A stretch of DNA of 64,000 nucleotides from Ectothiorhodospira mobilis (GTDB lineage Bacteria; Pseudomonadota; Gammaproteobacteria; Ectothiorhodospirales; Ectothiorhodospiraceae), in the NCBI RefSeq assembly GCF_016584115.1, contig NZ_NRSK01000009.1, positions 1-64,000 on the forward strand, read 5' to 3'. Made by a program: the position numbers and the translations under genes. Below are positions 54,723 to 64,000 of this stretch, in pieces. Position 1 is the stretch's first letter. Each line of letters begins with the position of its first letter. Below the pieces are notes generated by a model. The model ran no database searches. It was given only the letters and a program-made list of their open reading frames with translations, and was not told where the DNA came from.

Positions 54723-56297
54723 TTGTACGCAGCCTATGAAGCGCGCCTCCAGGCCCTGGAAGGGCGGGGGCAGTCCGCCTACCTGCGGTCCTGCCGCGTG
54801 GGTCTGGAGAAGGAGAGCCTGCGGGTGAACCCCGACGGGGGCATCGCCCAGACCCCCCATCCCCCGGCCCTGGGAGCGGCCCTCACCCATCCCTGGATCA
54901 CCACGGACTATTCCGAGGCCCTGCTGGAGTTCATCACCCCGCCCTGTGATGGCGGGGACGCGGCCCTGGCCTTTCTGCGGGATCTGCAGGCCTTCACCTA
55001 TCCGCGTATCGGCCAGGAGTTCCTCTGGGCCACCAGCATGCCCTGCGTGCTGGACGGGGAGGCCAGTATTCCGGTGGCCCGCTATGGCACCTCCAACGCC
55101 GGACGCATGAAGACCGTCTACCGTCTGGGGCTGGGACACCGCTACGGCCGCCTCATGCAGGTGATCGCCGGGGTGCACTTCAACTTCTCCATGGGGGATG
55201 CCTTCTGGCCCGTGTACCGGGAGGTGACGGGCAGCAGCGAGGACCCGCGCCATTTCCGCGATCGCGTCTACTTCGGCATGATCCGCAACCTGCAGCGCCT
55301 GGGCTGGCTGGTGCCCTATCTCTTCGGTGCCTCCCCGGCGGTGTGCCGTTCCTTCCTGGCCGGCCGGCCCACCACCCTGGCGGAGTTCGACGAGGGCACC
55401 TACTACGAGCCCCACGCCACCAGCCTGCGCATGGGGGACATCGGCTACCAGAACCGCAAGGAGGAGGAGACGGGGATCAAGGCCAACTACAACAGCCTGG
55501 AGGCCTACACGCAGTCCCTGGAGCGGGCCATCCATACCCCTTCGCCGGACTATCAACGCATCGGTGTGTGTGTGGACGGGGAGTACCGCCAACTCAATGC
55601 CAATATCCTGCAGATTGAGAACGAGTACTACAGCACGGTGCGGCCCAAGCCGGTGATCCAGGGCAACGAGAAGCCCGTGCGCGCCCTGCGTCGCGGCGGT
55701 GTGGCCTATGTGGAACTGCGTTCCCTGGACGTGAACGCCTTCGAACCCATGGGGCTGGGGCGGGATCAATTGCACTTCCTGGAGGCCCTGATGATCTTCG
55801 CCCTGCTGGACGACAGCCCCGAGATCGACGAACTGGAGCAGCTCTCCATCGACCACAATCAGAGCGCCACGGCCCATCGCGGCCGCGATCCGGGACTGAA
55901 ACTGTTGCTGCGGGACGGGCAGCCCATCCCCCTGCGCGCCTGGGCGGAGCAGATCCTGGAGGCCATGGGGCCCCTGTGCCGGGTGCTGGACGGGGAGTCC
56001 CCCGGGCGCCCCTACACCACCGCGCTGCAGGCCCAGCGGGCCAAGGTGGCCAACGCTTCCCTCACCCCCTCGGCGCGCATGCTGGAGGTGATGGCCGCCC
56101 GCGAGGAGGGGTTCCATCAGTTTGCCCGGCGGATCTCCCTGCAGCATGCGGATTATTTCCGGGGCGTGGCCCTGGATGCGGCGCGGGAGGTGGAGCTGGA
56201 GGCGGCCGCCGCCCGCTCCATCCGCGAGCAGCAGGACCTGGAGGCGGCGGACGAGCCGGACTTTGCGGAATACCTGCGCCGCTACTTCGCCCAGTGA
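54723..56297 (+). CDS. gshA: Glutamate-cysteine ligase
   Basis: A 524-residue enzyme, the first and rate-limiting step of glutathione synthesis (ATP-dependent joining of glutamate and cysteine). The gamma-proteobacterial type is shown by RVGLEKESLRV, ITTDYSEALLEFITPP, HFNFSMGDAFW and YVELRSLDVNAFEP. The length matches E. coli GshA. The likely start is TTG at 54723, with AAAAAAGGA 9 nt upstream; no in-frame ATG is close. GSH is the substrate feeding the persulfide dioxygenase elsewhere in the window. Confidence 0.93.
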   Translation: MYAAYEARLQALEGRGQSAYLRSCRVGLEKESLRVNPDGGIAQTPHPPALGAALTHPWITTDYSEALLEFITPPCDGGDAALAFLRDLQAFTYPRIGQEFLWATSMPCVLDGEASIPVARYGTSNAGRMKTVYRLGLGHRYGRLMQVIAGVHFNFSMGDAFWPVYREVTGSSEDPRHFRDRVYFGMIRNLQRLGWLVPYLFGASPAVCRSFLAGRPTTLAEFDEGTYYEPHATSLRMGDIGYQNRKEEETGIKANYNSLEAYTQSLERAIHTPSPDYQRIGVCVDGEYRQLNANILQIENEYYSTVRPKPVIQGNEKPVRALRRGGVAYVELRSLDVNAFEPMGLGRDQLHFLEALMIFALLDDSPEIDELEQLSIDHNQSATAHRGRDPGLKLLLRDGQPIPLRAWAEQILEAMGPLCRVLDGESPGRPYTTALQAQRAKVANASLTPSARMLEVMAAREEGFHQFARRISLQHADYFRGVALDAAREVELEAAAARSIREQQDLEAADEPDFAEYLRRYFAQ

Positions 56298-56363
56298 ACG
56301 GCCTTTGCCCCTTCGGATGATGGGGTGCGCTCCGGGCGCCCCCTGAGGGGCGGGATGCCGGGG

Positions 56364-56645
56364 TCAGCGCTCCTGGATGTCCAGCCCCACCAGCAGGCGT
56401 TCCCGCTCCGACAGGTCCCCCACCACGCGGCGGATGGGGGGCGGGAGCTTGCGCACCACCACCGGGGTGGCCAGGATCCGTTCGTCCTCTGCCAGCTGGG
56501 GCCGTTCCAGGATGTCCACCACCTCCACGTCCAGCTCCATGCCGGCGTTGGCCAGGTCCCGGGACAGGGTCTCCAGGTTCTCCAGGGCCCGGCGGGCGGC
56601 GGGGGTCATGCCGGCGATGTAGAGCTTGAGCAGGTAGCGCTTCAT
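56364..56645 (-). CDS. kaiB: KaiB-family clock protein
   Basis: A 93-residue thioredoxin-like protein of the KaiB family, which in cyanobacteria binds KaiC and drives the circadian cycle. The start [21 protein letters not shown] and the ILATPVVVRKLPPPIRRVVGDL segment, with the invariant Pro-rich turn, are typical. It overlaps the kaiC stop by 4 nt, so it is translated after kaiC. No kaiA is present. Confidence 0.92.
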   Translation of the reverse strand: MKRYLLKLYIAGMTPAARRALENLETLSRDLANAGMELDVEVVDILERPQLAEDERILATPVVVRKLPPPIRRVVGDLSERERLLVGLDIQER

Positions 56646-58315
56646 GTGCGGCTCCGGCTGACCGTGGCGCGGGCCCGCTGGATGTTGGCCAGGCGGCGTT
56701 CCAGCTCGGCGATCTCCCGATCCACCTCCACCGCCCGGGCATCGTCTTCGGCCCGGGTGAGGCGCTCCCGGGCCTCGTGGATGGCATCCATCTCCTGGCG
56801 CAGGCGGCGGCGCCGGGTCAGCTCCTCCTCCAATTGCTCCTGGCGCTGCTCGTCCTCCGCCTGGCGGGCCTCCCGGGCTGTGCCATAGGTGATGCCCCCC
56901 TCGCCGATGTAGGGCTCCTGGATCACCAGGCCCTGGTCGCAGAGACGGAATTCCTTCACCTGGTTGGAGATGGGCAGGCCACGGGCCTTCACCACCTGGA
57001 TCAGGCGGTTGAGTTCGCCATTGTCCTCGTGGCGGCGCAGCTTGATCCAGACATCGATCATGGAGGAGACGTCCAGCTGGCTCACCCCCTGGCTGTCGTC
57101 CGCCAGGAGCTCCGTGGTCACGGCGGTGATGCCCCGTTCCTTGATGAGATACATCAGCCGCAGCAGCATTTCCTTGGCCCCGTCCCCCACATGGCGGCTG
57201 GCCAGGCTGCTGACCGGATCCAGGACCACCATGTCCGGGCGGTGGCGATCCAGGGCGCGCATGATGCGCATCAGATGCTCCTCCAGCCCCATCTCCATGG
57301 CCCGCACCGGCTCCATCACCAGCCGCCGCCCGCCGGCTTCCCCGGCATGATGAGGCAGATCGGTGCCGATGCTGCGCTGGTTGCGCACCAGTTCGTCCAC
57401 GCTTTCCTCGAAGCTGATGAACAGCACCTTTTCGCCGCGGCTGCAGGCCGTCTGTGCGAAGGTGGCGGCGATGCTGGTCTTGCCGGTGCCCGCCTGACCC
57501 GAGAGCAGCACGGTGGAGCCCTGGTAGGGCCCGTGCCCCCCCAGCATCCGGTCCAGGTCGGGGATGCCGCTGGCGATGCGCTGGTCGGAGATCCGGGCAT
57601 TGAGCACGGCCCCGCTCACCGGCACCATGAAGATGCCCTGTTCATCCAGCAGGAAGGGGAACTCACCCCCGGCATGGGGGCCGCCGCGGCGTTTCACCAC
57701 CCGCAGCAGGCGGGTCATGGCCCGGTGGGTCATGTCCTGCTGGAGGGCGATGACACAATCGGCCACGTAGTCCTCCAGGCCGAAGCGGGTGTTGAAGTCC
57801 TCGATCTCTCCCGTGGTGATCAGGGAGGTGATTTCCCGGTCGCGGATCCAGTCGAAGAGCCGGCCCAGTTCCCGGCGCAGGCTGCCCTGTCCCCCAAAGG
57901 CCCCTTCCAGGCCATCCACCGCATCCAGCACCAGGCGCCGTGCACCGGCCCCCTCCAGGGCATGGTCGATGCGTGCCAGTACGGCGGTCAGCTCCAGGCC
58001 CCCGCCCACCACCTCGTCCTGGTCGGGACGCATGTCCAGGATGCGCAGACGCCCTTCCTGCCGGTATTCCTCCGCCGGAAAGCCGAACCCCTGGGCATGG
58101 TGGATCAGGGCCTCGGGGGCCTCGTCGAAGGTGACCAGCACGCCGTTCTCCCCCTCCCGGATGCCCTGGCAGAGGAAGGTGAGGGCGATCACCGTCTTGC
58201 CGGTGCCGGGACCGCCCCTTACCAGGCTGGGCCGCCCCACAGGCAGGCCCCCCTGGAGCACAAAGTCCAGGCCCTGGATACCGGTGCCGGCATGGCTGGA
58301 TGCTGGAGGATTCAC
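56642..58315 (-). CDS. kaiC: KaiC-family double RecA ATPase with coiled-coil tail
   Basis: A 557-residue KaiC-like protein with two RecA-type domains. Walker A motifs are GGPGTGKT (34-41) and GQAGTGKT (273-280). The catalytic acidic pair is D64-E65 in the first domain and E303-E304 in the second. At the autophosphorylation site of the second domain there are serines at 412, 417 and 418, at the spacing of T426, S431 and T432 of cyanobacterial KaiC. An extra coiled coil (about 481-549) replaces the short KaiA-binding tail. The GTG at 58315 has GGGAG 7 nt upstream; the longer frame from 58423 was rejected. Order kaiC-kaiB. Confidence 0.9.
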   Translation of the reverse strand: MNPPASSHAGTGIQGLDFVLQGGLPVGRPSLVRGGPGTGKTVIALTFLCQGIREGENGVLVTFDEAPEALIHHAQGFGFPAEEYRQEGRLRILDMRPDQDEVVGGGLELTAVLARIDHALEGAGARRLVLDAVDGLEGAFGGQGSLRRELGRLFDWIRDREITSLITTGEIEDFNTRFGLEDYVADCVIALQQDMTHRAMTRLLRVVKRRGGPHAGGEFPFLLDEQGIFMVPVSGAVLNARISDQRIASGIPDLDRMLGGHGPYQGSTVLLSGQAGTGKTSIAATFAQTACSRGEKVLFISFEESVDELVRNQRSIGTDLPHHAGEAGGRRLVMEPVRAMEMGLEEHLMRIMRALDRHRPDMVVLDPVSSLASRHVGDGAKEMLLRLMYLIKERGITAVTTELLADDSQGVSQLDVSSMIDVWIKLRRHEDNGELNRLIQVVKARGLPISNQVKEFRLCDQGLVIQEPYIGEGGITYGTAREARQAEDEQRQEQLEEELTRRRRLRQEMDAIHEARERLTRAEDDARAVEVDREIAELERRLANIQRARATVSRSRT

Positions 58316-58443
58316 TGCACTGCTCCCTGGATCGGTCGGGGCCCCCGGCGGGGCCCTGCGTCGTGGTTGATCTGGGCCCTGGTACGGGACCGGTCTGCGC
58401 GGGATACTGCGGCCTTGTTCCATGGTTTTTCAAGGGACGTGCC

Positions 58444-59172
58444 GTGCCAGTGATCCCCACGGCCGACGGCGACGGGGTGTTCTCCGCCCGCGGCGTCACC
58501 CGCACCTACGTCATGGGCGAGGTCCGCATCCAGGCCCTGCGGGGCGTGGATCTGGACCTGTACGCCGGCGAACTGGCGGTGATGCTGGGGGCCTCGGGCT
58601 CCGGCAAGTCCACTCTGCTGAATATCCTGGGGGGGCTGGACCGGCCCACCTCGGGCTCGGTGCGCTATCGCGGTCAGGAGCTCGCCCAGGCCCCGGACCG
58701 GGTGCTCACCCGATTCCGCCGGGAGCACGTGGGCTTCGTCTTCCAGTTCTATAACCTCATCTCCAGCCTCACGGCGCGGGAGAACGTGGCCGTGGTCACC
58801 GAGATCGCCCGCGATCCCATGACCCCGGAGGCGGCCCTGGCCCTGGTGGGGCTGGAGGCGCGCATGGACCATTTCCCCTCCCAGCTCTCCGGCGGGGAGC
58901 AGCAGCGGGTGGCCATCGCCCGGGCCGTGGCCAAGCGCCCGGCGGTGCTGCTCTGCGACGAGCCCACCGGCGCCCTGGACTCGGGCACCGGCACCCGGGT
59001 GCTGGAGGTGCTGCAGGAGATCAATACCCGCTTTGGCACCACCACGGCGGTGATCACCCACAACGCCGTCATCGGGGACATGGCCGACCGGGTGATCCGC
59101 CTGGCGGACGGCCGGGTCCAGGAGACCTGGCGCAACACCCGGCGCCGGGCCCCCACGGAACTGGTGTGGTGA
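58444..59172 (+). CDS. ABC transporter ATP-binding protein (LolD/MacB type)
   Basis: A 243-residue ATPase with Walker [10 protein letters not shown], signature [14 protein letters not shown], Walker [12 protein letters not shown] and the downstream His in VITHNAVI. It belongs to the LolD/MacB/SalX class that works with FtsX-like permeases. The GTG at 58444 has AAGGGA 6 nt upstream and is preferred to a longer frame. Its TGA overlaps the ATG of the permease. It is divergent from kaiC, 128 nt away. Confidence 0.9.
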   Translation: MPVIPTADGDGVFSARGVTRTYVMGEVRIQALRGVDLDLYAGELAVMLGASGSGKSTLLNILGGLDRPTSGSVRYRGQELAQAPDRVLTRFRREHVGFVFQFYNLISSLTARENVAVVTEIARDPMTPEAALALVGLEARMDHFPSQLSGGEQQRVAIARAVAKRPAVLLCDEPTGALDSGTGTRVLEVLQEINTRFGTTTAVITHNAVIGDMADRVIRLADGRVQETWRNTRRRAPTELVW

Positions 59173-61535
59173 TGCACCCGCTGCATCGCAAGCTGCTGCG
59201 GGACCTGGACCGCATGAAGGGACAGGTGGCGGCCATCGCCGTGGTCATCGCCGCCGGGGTCATGGTCCTGGTCCTGGGGGGGACCACCCTGGACGCCCTT
59301 TCCCTGTCCCGGGATCGGTTTTACGAAACCTATCATTTTGCCCGGATCTTCGCCGATCTCAAGCGCGCCCCGGAGCGGGTGGCCCGGGAGCTGGCCGATA
59401 TCCCCGGGGTCGACCGGGTGCAGACCCGGGTGCGGGCCGGCCTGCGCCTGGAAGTGCCGGGGTTCGATGAGCCGGTGCGGGGGCTGGCCCTGTCCATCCC
59501 CGACGGCGCCCAGCCCCGGCTCAACCGCCTCGCCCTGCGCCAGGGGGGGTTGCCCGCCCCGGGCCGCCACGACCAGGTGGTGATCAGCGAGCCCTTCGCC
59601 CGAGCCCATGACCTGCGCCCCGGCGACGGTTTCACCGCCATCCTCAACGGGCGCCAGGAACGGCTGGTGATCAGCGGCATCGCCTTGTCCCCGGAGTTTG
59701 TCTACCAGGTGGGGCCGGGGGATCTGCTGCCGGACTATCGGCGCTTCGGTGTGCTCTGGATGAACCGCAGCGGGCTGGCTCGGGCCATGGACCTGGACGG
59801 GGCCTTCAACAACGTGGTCCTGGGGCTGCGCCCGGGGACGGACCCGGAAACGGTGATCGGCGCCGTGGATCATCACCTGGCCCCCTATGGCGGCACCGGC
59901 GCCATCTCCCGGGCGGATCAGGTCTCCCATCGCTTTTTGGAGGATGAACTGGGTCAGTTGCGGGTGAGCGCCACGGTGCTGCCGGTGATCTTCCTGGGGG
60001 TGGCGGCCTTCCTGCTCAATGTCCTGGTGGCGCGGGTGATCCGTACCCAGCGCCAGCAGGTGGCCCTGCTCAAGGCCTTCGGATACGACTCCCGCCAGCT
60101 GGCCATCCATTACGGCCTGTTCACCCTGGTCATCGTGGCCCTGGGGGTGATCCTGGGGGTGGTCCTGGGGGCCTGGGCGGCCGGGGAGCTGGCCGGGGTC
60201 TATGCCGAGTACTACCGCTTCCCCCGGCTGGTGTTCCGGCTGCAGCCGGGGATCGTGCTCCTGGGGGCGGCGGTGGCCTTTGCCGCGGGCCTTCTGGGCA
60301 CCGTCTGGGCGGTGGCCGGCGCCGTACGCATGGCCCCGGCCGAGGCCATGCGCCCACCGGCCCCGGAGCGCTTCCGCGCCGGCTGGGTGGATCGCACCGG
60401 CATCGGCCGCCTGCTCTCCCAGCCCTCCCGCATCATCCTGCGCAACCTGGGCCGCCATCGCCTCAAGGCCGGGCTGTCCATGGTGGGCATCGCCCTCTCC
60501 GGCAGTCTGCTCATGGTGGGCAGCTACCAGTTCGGTGCCGTGGATCAGCTGCTGGATCTCCAGTACCGCAAGGTGCTGACCATGGACCTGCAGGTGGGCT
60601 TCACCGAGCCCACCTCCGAACGGGTCCTGGCCTCCTTGCGCGCGGCTCCCGGGGTGGATTTCGCAGAGGGGTTCCGCAGTGTGCCGGTGCGCCTGGTCCA
60701 CGGCCACCGGGAAGAGCGCAGCCTGGTCCTGGGCATGGAGGCGCGGCCGCGGTTGCGGCAGGTACTGGATGCGGATCAGGCGCCGGTGGCCCTGCCTCCC
60801 GATGGGGTCCTGCTCACCGGATACCTGGCCCGGAGCCTGCACCTGTCTCCCGGCGATACCCTGCAGATGGAGGTGCTGGAGGGGCACCGCCGTATCCTGG
60901 AGGTGGAACTGGCGGGGGTCATCCATGAGCCCATCGGCACCAGTGCCTACATGGAACGACGCGCCCTGAACCGCCTCATGCGGGAAGGGCCCGCCCTTTC
61001 CGGGGCCTGGCTGCTGGTGGACCAGGGGCGCATGGAAGACCTTTTCGACACCCTCTGGCGTGCGCCGCGGATCGCGGAGATCAGCCGCATGGATGTCCTG
61101 GAGGGCCGCTTCCGGGACTATATCCAGGGCACGCTGCTGGTGATGATGGGCATCCTGCTGGCCATGGCCGGATCCATCACCTTCGCCGTGGCCTACAATA
61201 ATGCCCGCATCGCCTTCGCCGAACGGGTCCGGGAACTGGCCACCCTGCGGGTCCTGGGGTTCTCCCGGGGGGAGGTGGGCTGGATCCTCATCGGCGAGAT
61301 GGGGCTGATCACCCTCCTGGCCATCCCCCTGGGGTGGCTGTTGGGGACGGGGCTGGTGATCTGGCTGAACCAGGCCCTGGCGGCGGATCTGTTCCGCCTG
61401 CCCCTGGCGATCACACCCCGCATCTACGCCTTTGCCGCCGCGGGGGTGCTGCTGGCCACGGCCCTGTCCATGCTGCTGATCGGTCGCCGGCTGTATCACC
61501 TGGATATGCTGTCGGCCCTGAAGACCACCGAATGA
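59172..61535 (+). CDS. FtsX-like ABC permease, eight predicted helices
   Basis: A 787-residue permease with two FtsX-type halves. Helices lie at about 20-42, 265-290, 310-345 and 360-385 in the first half, then about 435-455, 655-685, 710-735 and 755-775 in the second. Two periplasmic domains separate the helix groups. Such proteins extract or export lipoproteins, lipids or peptides without translocating through a pore of their own. The start ATG overlaps the TGA of the ATPase gene (TGATG). Confidence 0.87.
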   Translation: MHPLHRKLLRDLDRMKGQVAAIAVVIAAGVMVLVLGGTTLDALSLSRDRFYETYHFARIFADLKRAPERVARELADIPGVDRVQTRVRAGLRLEVPGFDEPVRGLALSIPDGAQPRLNRLALRQGGLPAPGRHDQVVISEPFARAHDLRPGDGFTAILNGRQERLVISGIALSPEFVYQVGPGDLLPDYRRFGVLWMNRSGLARAMDLDGAFNNVVLGLRPGTDPETVIGAVDHHLAPYGGTGAISRADQVSHRFLEDELGQLRVSATVLPVIFLGVAAFLLNVLVARVIRTQRQQVALLKAFGYDSRQLAIHYGLFTLVIVALGVILGVVLGAWAAGELAGVYAEYYRFPRLVFRLQPGIVLLGAAVAFAAGLLGTVWAVAGAVRMAPAEAMRPPAPERFRAGWVDRTGIGRLLSQPSRIILRNLGRHRLKAGLSMVGIALSGSLLMVGSYQFGAVDQLLDLQYRKVLTMDLQVGFTEPTSERVLASLRAAPGVDFAEGFRSVPVRLVHGHREERSLVLGMEARPRLRQVLDADQAPVALPPDGVLLTGYLARSLHLSPGDTLQMEVLEGHRRILEVELAGVIHEPIGTSAYMERRALNRLMREGPALSGAWLLVDQGRMEDLFDTLWRAPRIAEISRMDVLEGRFRDYIQGTLLVMMGILLAMAGSITFAVAYNNARIAFAERVRELATLRVLGFSRGEVGWILIGEMGLITLLAIPLGWLLGTGLVIWLNQALAADLFRLPLAITPRIYAFAAAGVLLATALSMLLIGRRLYHLDMLSALKTTE

Positions 61536-61582
61536 GCGTGAAGCGTCGAGCCCACTGAGCCGGACCCGGGGATGCCAAAGCC

Positions 61583-62773
61583 ATGTCGCGCACGAGAAAG
61601 CTGATCATCGCCCTGGTGGCCCTGCTCATCCCGGTGCTGCTGCTCCTGGCCCTGCGGCCGGCGCCGGTGCCGGTGACCGTCACCCCCGTGGAACAGGGGC
61701 CCATGCAGGTCTTTGTGGAGGATGAGGGCTGGACGCGCCTGCGGGAGCCCTTCACCGTGACCGCGCCCATGGGGGGATACCTGCGCCGCGTCCCCCTGGA
61801 GCCGGGGGATCCCGTGGCGGCGGGGGCGCCCCTGTTCTGGCTGGAACCGCCGCCGGTCCCGGCCCTGGATGCGCGCGAACGGGAACAGGCCGCCCAGGCC
61901 GTGGCGGCGGCCCGGGCGCGGCTGGAGGTGGCCAACGCCCAACTGGAGGCGGCCCGTTCCCGGGAGCGCCTGGCCCTGACGGCGTTCGGGCGCATCCGGG
62001 ATCTCCAGTCCCGTGGACTGGCCCCGGAGGAGGCCCTGGATCGGGCCACCAGTGACCGGGAGACCGCGGCCGCCGAGCGGCAGCGGGCGGCAAAGGCGCG
62101 GGATGCCGCCCGGGCCGAGTGGATGGAGTCCCGGCTGCGGCTGGAGATGCATGGGGGGGTGCGCAGCGGGGAGGCGGTGGCGGTGCCCGCGCCGGTGGAC
62201 GGGGTGGTGATGCGCCGCCACCGGCGCAGCGAGGGCCCGGTGGCCGCCGGTGAGCCGGTGCTGGAACTGGGGGACCCCGCCGCCCTGGAGGTGCGGGTGG
62301 ACCTGCTCTCCATGGACGCCGTCCAGGTCCGCCCGGGGATGCGGGTGATCCTGGAGCGCTGGGGCGGGGGCGAGCCCCTGGAGGGGCGCGTGCGCCGGGT
62401 GGAACCGTCCGGATTCGAGGAGGTGTCGGCCCTGGGGGTGGAGGAGCGCCGGGTCACGGTCTGGTCCGTCCTCACCTCACCCCGGGGGCAGTGGTCCCGG
62501 CTGGGGGATGGCTATCGCGTGGAGGCCCGTTTCGTCCTGTGGGAAGGGGAGGATGTGATCCAGGTCCCCACCAGCACCCTGTTCCGCCACGGGGAGGGGC
62601 AGGCGGTGTTCGTGGTGGAATCCGGCCGGGCGCGGCTGCGCCCGGTGGAGACGGGCCGCAGCAGCGGTCTGTGGACCCAGATCCTCTCGGGCCTGGACCC
62701 CGGCGAGTCGGTGATCCGCCATCCCGGCTCCCGGGTGGCGGACGGGGTGTCTGTGGCCCCCGAGCCGGGCTGA
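61583..62773 (+). CDS. HlyD-family periplasmic adaptor
   Basis: A 396-residue membrane fusion protein. An N-terminal anchor helix (about 7-27) is followed by a lipoyl-like half (VTVTPVEQGPMQVFVEDEGWTRL), a long coiled hairpin (about 95-185, Ala/Arg/Glu-rich), the second half of the lipoyl domain (VAVPAPVDGVVMRRHRRSEGPVAAGEPVLELGD) and a beta-barrel domain. It lies 47 nt downstream of the permease and completes an ABC-type tripartite exporter; the outer-membrane channel must be encoded elsewhere. It is 4 nt from the convergent cfa gene. Confidence 0.87.
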   Translation: MSRTRKLIIALVALLIPVLLLLALRPAPVPVTVTPVEQGPMQVFVEDEGWTRLREPFTVTAPMGGYLRRVPLEPGDPVAAGAPLFWLEPPPVPALDAREREQAAQAVAAARARLEVANAQLEAARSRERLALTAFGRIRDLQSRGLAPEEALDRATSDRETAAAERQRAAKARDAARAEWMESRLRLEMHGGVRSGEAVAVPAPVDGVVMRRHRRSEGPVAAGEPVLELGDPAALEVRVDLLSMDAVQVRPGMRVILERWGGGEPLEGRVRRVEPSGFEEVSALGVEERRVTVWSVLTSPRGQWSRLGDGYRVEARFVLWEGEDVIQVPTSTLFRHGEGQAVFVVESGRARLRPVETGRSSGLWTQILSGLDPGESVIRHPGSRVADGVSVAPEPG

Positions 62774-62777
62774 GACC

Positions 62778-63989
62778 TCAGGCCGCCGCCGTCTGCCGTG
62801 GCGGCAGGGCCTCGCCGGAAGCGCCATCCCCCCCGTAGAGGTAATCCCGGGTCTCCGGCACCACGCCGTGCTTGCGGGCCAGCTGTACCTGGAACACCAC
62901 CTGGCCCCAGAAGAGGAAGGTGCCCTCGCAACTGGCCAGGTAGAACTCCCACATGCGGCAGAAACGCTCGTCCAGGTGCTGCGCCGCCTCGGCCCGCACC
63001 GCCTGGAAGCGCTGGTACCATTCCGCCAGGGTGTAGGCGTAGTGCCGGCGCCACACCTCCACGTCGGTGCTCATCAGCGGGGTCTTCTCCAGGGCCGCGG
63101 TCACCTCCGAGAGGGCGGGGGTGTAGCCGCCGGGGAAGATGTAGCGGCTGAGCCAGGGGTTGCTCTTGCCCGGCGGGTCCACCCGCCCGATGCTGTGCAG
63201 CAGGGCCACCCCGTCGGGTCGCAGCAGGTCGTTCATCTGCTGGAAGAAGCGCCGGTAGTAGGGTTGGCCCACGTGTTCGAACATGCCCACGCTGACGATG
63301 CGGTCGTACTGCCCCTGGTGTTCCCGGTAGTCCCGCAGATGGAAATGCACCCGGTCGGACAGGCCGCGGCGCTCGGCCTCCTGCTGCGCCACCCGCAGCT
63401 GCTCCCGGGAGAGGGTGATGCCGTGCACCTCCACGTCCGCGTGCTGCGCCAGGTGGAAGGCCATGCTGCCCCAGCCGCAGCCGATGTCCAGCACGCGCAT
63501 GCCCGGCTGCAGCAGCAGCTTGCGGCGGATGAGGTCCGCCTTGGCCTGCTGTGCCTCCTCCAGGGAGACCTCCGGGCGTTCGAAGTAGGCGCAGGAGTAG
63601 AACATCTCCCGGTCCAGAAAACGCCGGAACAGCCATTCATCCAGGTCGTAGTGATGGGAGACGTTGTGGTAGCTGCGGGTGATGCGGTTGCCCTGTTCCC
63701 AGAGCCGGCGCAGCAGGTTCATCCACACCCCCCGCCGGCGCCGGAACACCGGCGCGAAGTTGCGCATGACCAGGTGGATCAGGGGGCGCAGGCCCTCGGG
63801 GCCGGGTTCCCATCCCCCCTCCATATAGGTCTGGCCGAACTCCAGACCCGGATCCCAGGCGATGCGGCGCAGGACGGCGGGGTCCTTCACGTGCAGACTG
63901 GCCTCGGGTTCACCCTGGCCGAAACGCCGCGATCTGCCATCGGGCAGGTGCAGCACCAGGGTGCCGTCGCGCATCTGCCGACGGAGCAT
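62778..63989 (-). CDS. cfa: Cyclopropane-fatty-acyl-phospholipid synthase
   Basis: A 403-residue SAM-dependent enzyme that converts double bonds in membrane phospholipid acyl chains to cyclopropane rings. The SAM motif VLDIGCGWGSMAFHLAQ, SHHYDLDEWLFRRFLDREMFYSCAYF and HSIGRVDP segments are typical. The first Met (63989) is only 11 nt from the window end and lacks a good ribosome site, and related enzymes often carry a few more residues, so the true start may lie outside the window. Confidence 0.9.
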   Translation of the reverse strand: MLRRQMRDGTLVLHLPDGRSRRFGQGEPEASLHVKDPAVLRRIAWDPGLEFGQTYMEGGWEPGPEGLRPLIHLVMRNFAPVFRRRRGVWMNLLRRLWEQGNRITRSYHNVSHHYDLDEWLFRRFLDREMFYSCAYFERPEVSLEEAQQAKADLIRRKLLLQPGMRVLDIGCGWGSMAFHLAQHADVEVHGITLSREQLRVAQQEAERRGLSDRVHFHLRDYREHQGQYDRIVSVGMFEHVGQPYYRRFFQQMNDLLRPDGVALLHSIGRVDPPGKSNPWLSRYIFPGGYTPALSEVTAALEKTPLMSTDVEVWRRHYAYTLAEWYQRFQAVRAEAAQHLDERFCRMWEFYLASCEGTFLFWGQVVFQVQLARKHGVVPETRDYLYGGDGASGEALPPRQTAAA

Positions 63990-64000
63990 GTTCTCGAGCC

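Noticed and set aside
58749-61499. 916-codon frame antisense to the ABC ATPase and FtsX-like permease
   Set aside because: No domain, and both sense genes are well supported.

Overview
The window is GC-rich, densely coded chromosomal DNA, almost certainly from a gammaproteobacterium. The evidence is the run aroQ-accB-accC-prmA-(DUF3426)-dusB-fis, the pair fxsA next to groESL, the gamma-type GshA, and the AmpD/AmpE, OxyR, DUF2058 and MtfA families. High GC, KaiB/KaiC without KaiA, a persulfide dioxygenase and exosortase-type acyltransferases suggest a Chromatiales/Ectothiorhodospiraceae-like bacterium; that placement is inference. I saw no tRNA, rRNA, insertion sequence or CRISPR array.

Layout. 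117-7339: a divergent accessory cluster with an E1-like (ThiF) adenylyltransferase, an RND/MMPL exporter, a LolA-like protein, an outer-membrane barrel and two acyltransferases of the PEP-CTERM/exosortase-associated (autoinducer synthase-like) type. 7366-12555: the housekeeping operon aroQ-accBC-prmA-DUF3426-dusB-fis, read leftward. 12789-16190: a leftward redox/metal operon (thioredoxin-like, CutA, DsbD, TlpA). 16330-20110: fxsA, a CIRCE-controlled groES-groEL, and an OmpA-family protein. 20278-24709: copper ATPase CopA, then a candidate 60-nt Fur-regulated small RNA with its own promoter and terminator, then a K+/H+ antiporter. 24725-30787: Rep helicase, AmpD, AmpE, a histidine phosphatase, an inositol-monophosphatase family enzyme and Bpt. 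30940-36550: MetH, an intergenic block of long inverted repeats, and a GNAT-nitrilase fusion. 36529-40127: a frameshifted membrane protein gene, a methyltransferase, a persulfide dioxygenase, an anchored FKBP isomerase and an SDR. 40339-43824: a signalling row (short upstream ORF, tail-anchored coiled-coil response regulator, HDOD protein, pentapeptide protein). 43852-49764: OxyR, a class III cyclase, a TPR-like lipoprotein, a TraB-family protein and a diguanylate cyclase. 49904-54547: an ABC-F ATPase, a DUF2914 protein, and FliL-like/DUF2058/MtfA. 54723-63989: GshA, KaiB/KaiC, an ABC/FtsX/HlyD exporter and a cyclopropane fatty acid synthase that may be cut at the window edge.

The two most interesting items are the compact Fur-box small RNA at 22841-22900, whose first loop is a pure C/U anti-Shine-Dalgarno stretch, and the acyltransferase/E1/exporter cluster at the left end, which looks like a complete synthesis-and-export system for an acylated small molecule or lipid. 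Long antisense ORFs are common here because of the GC content and were left out.
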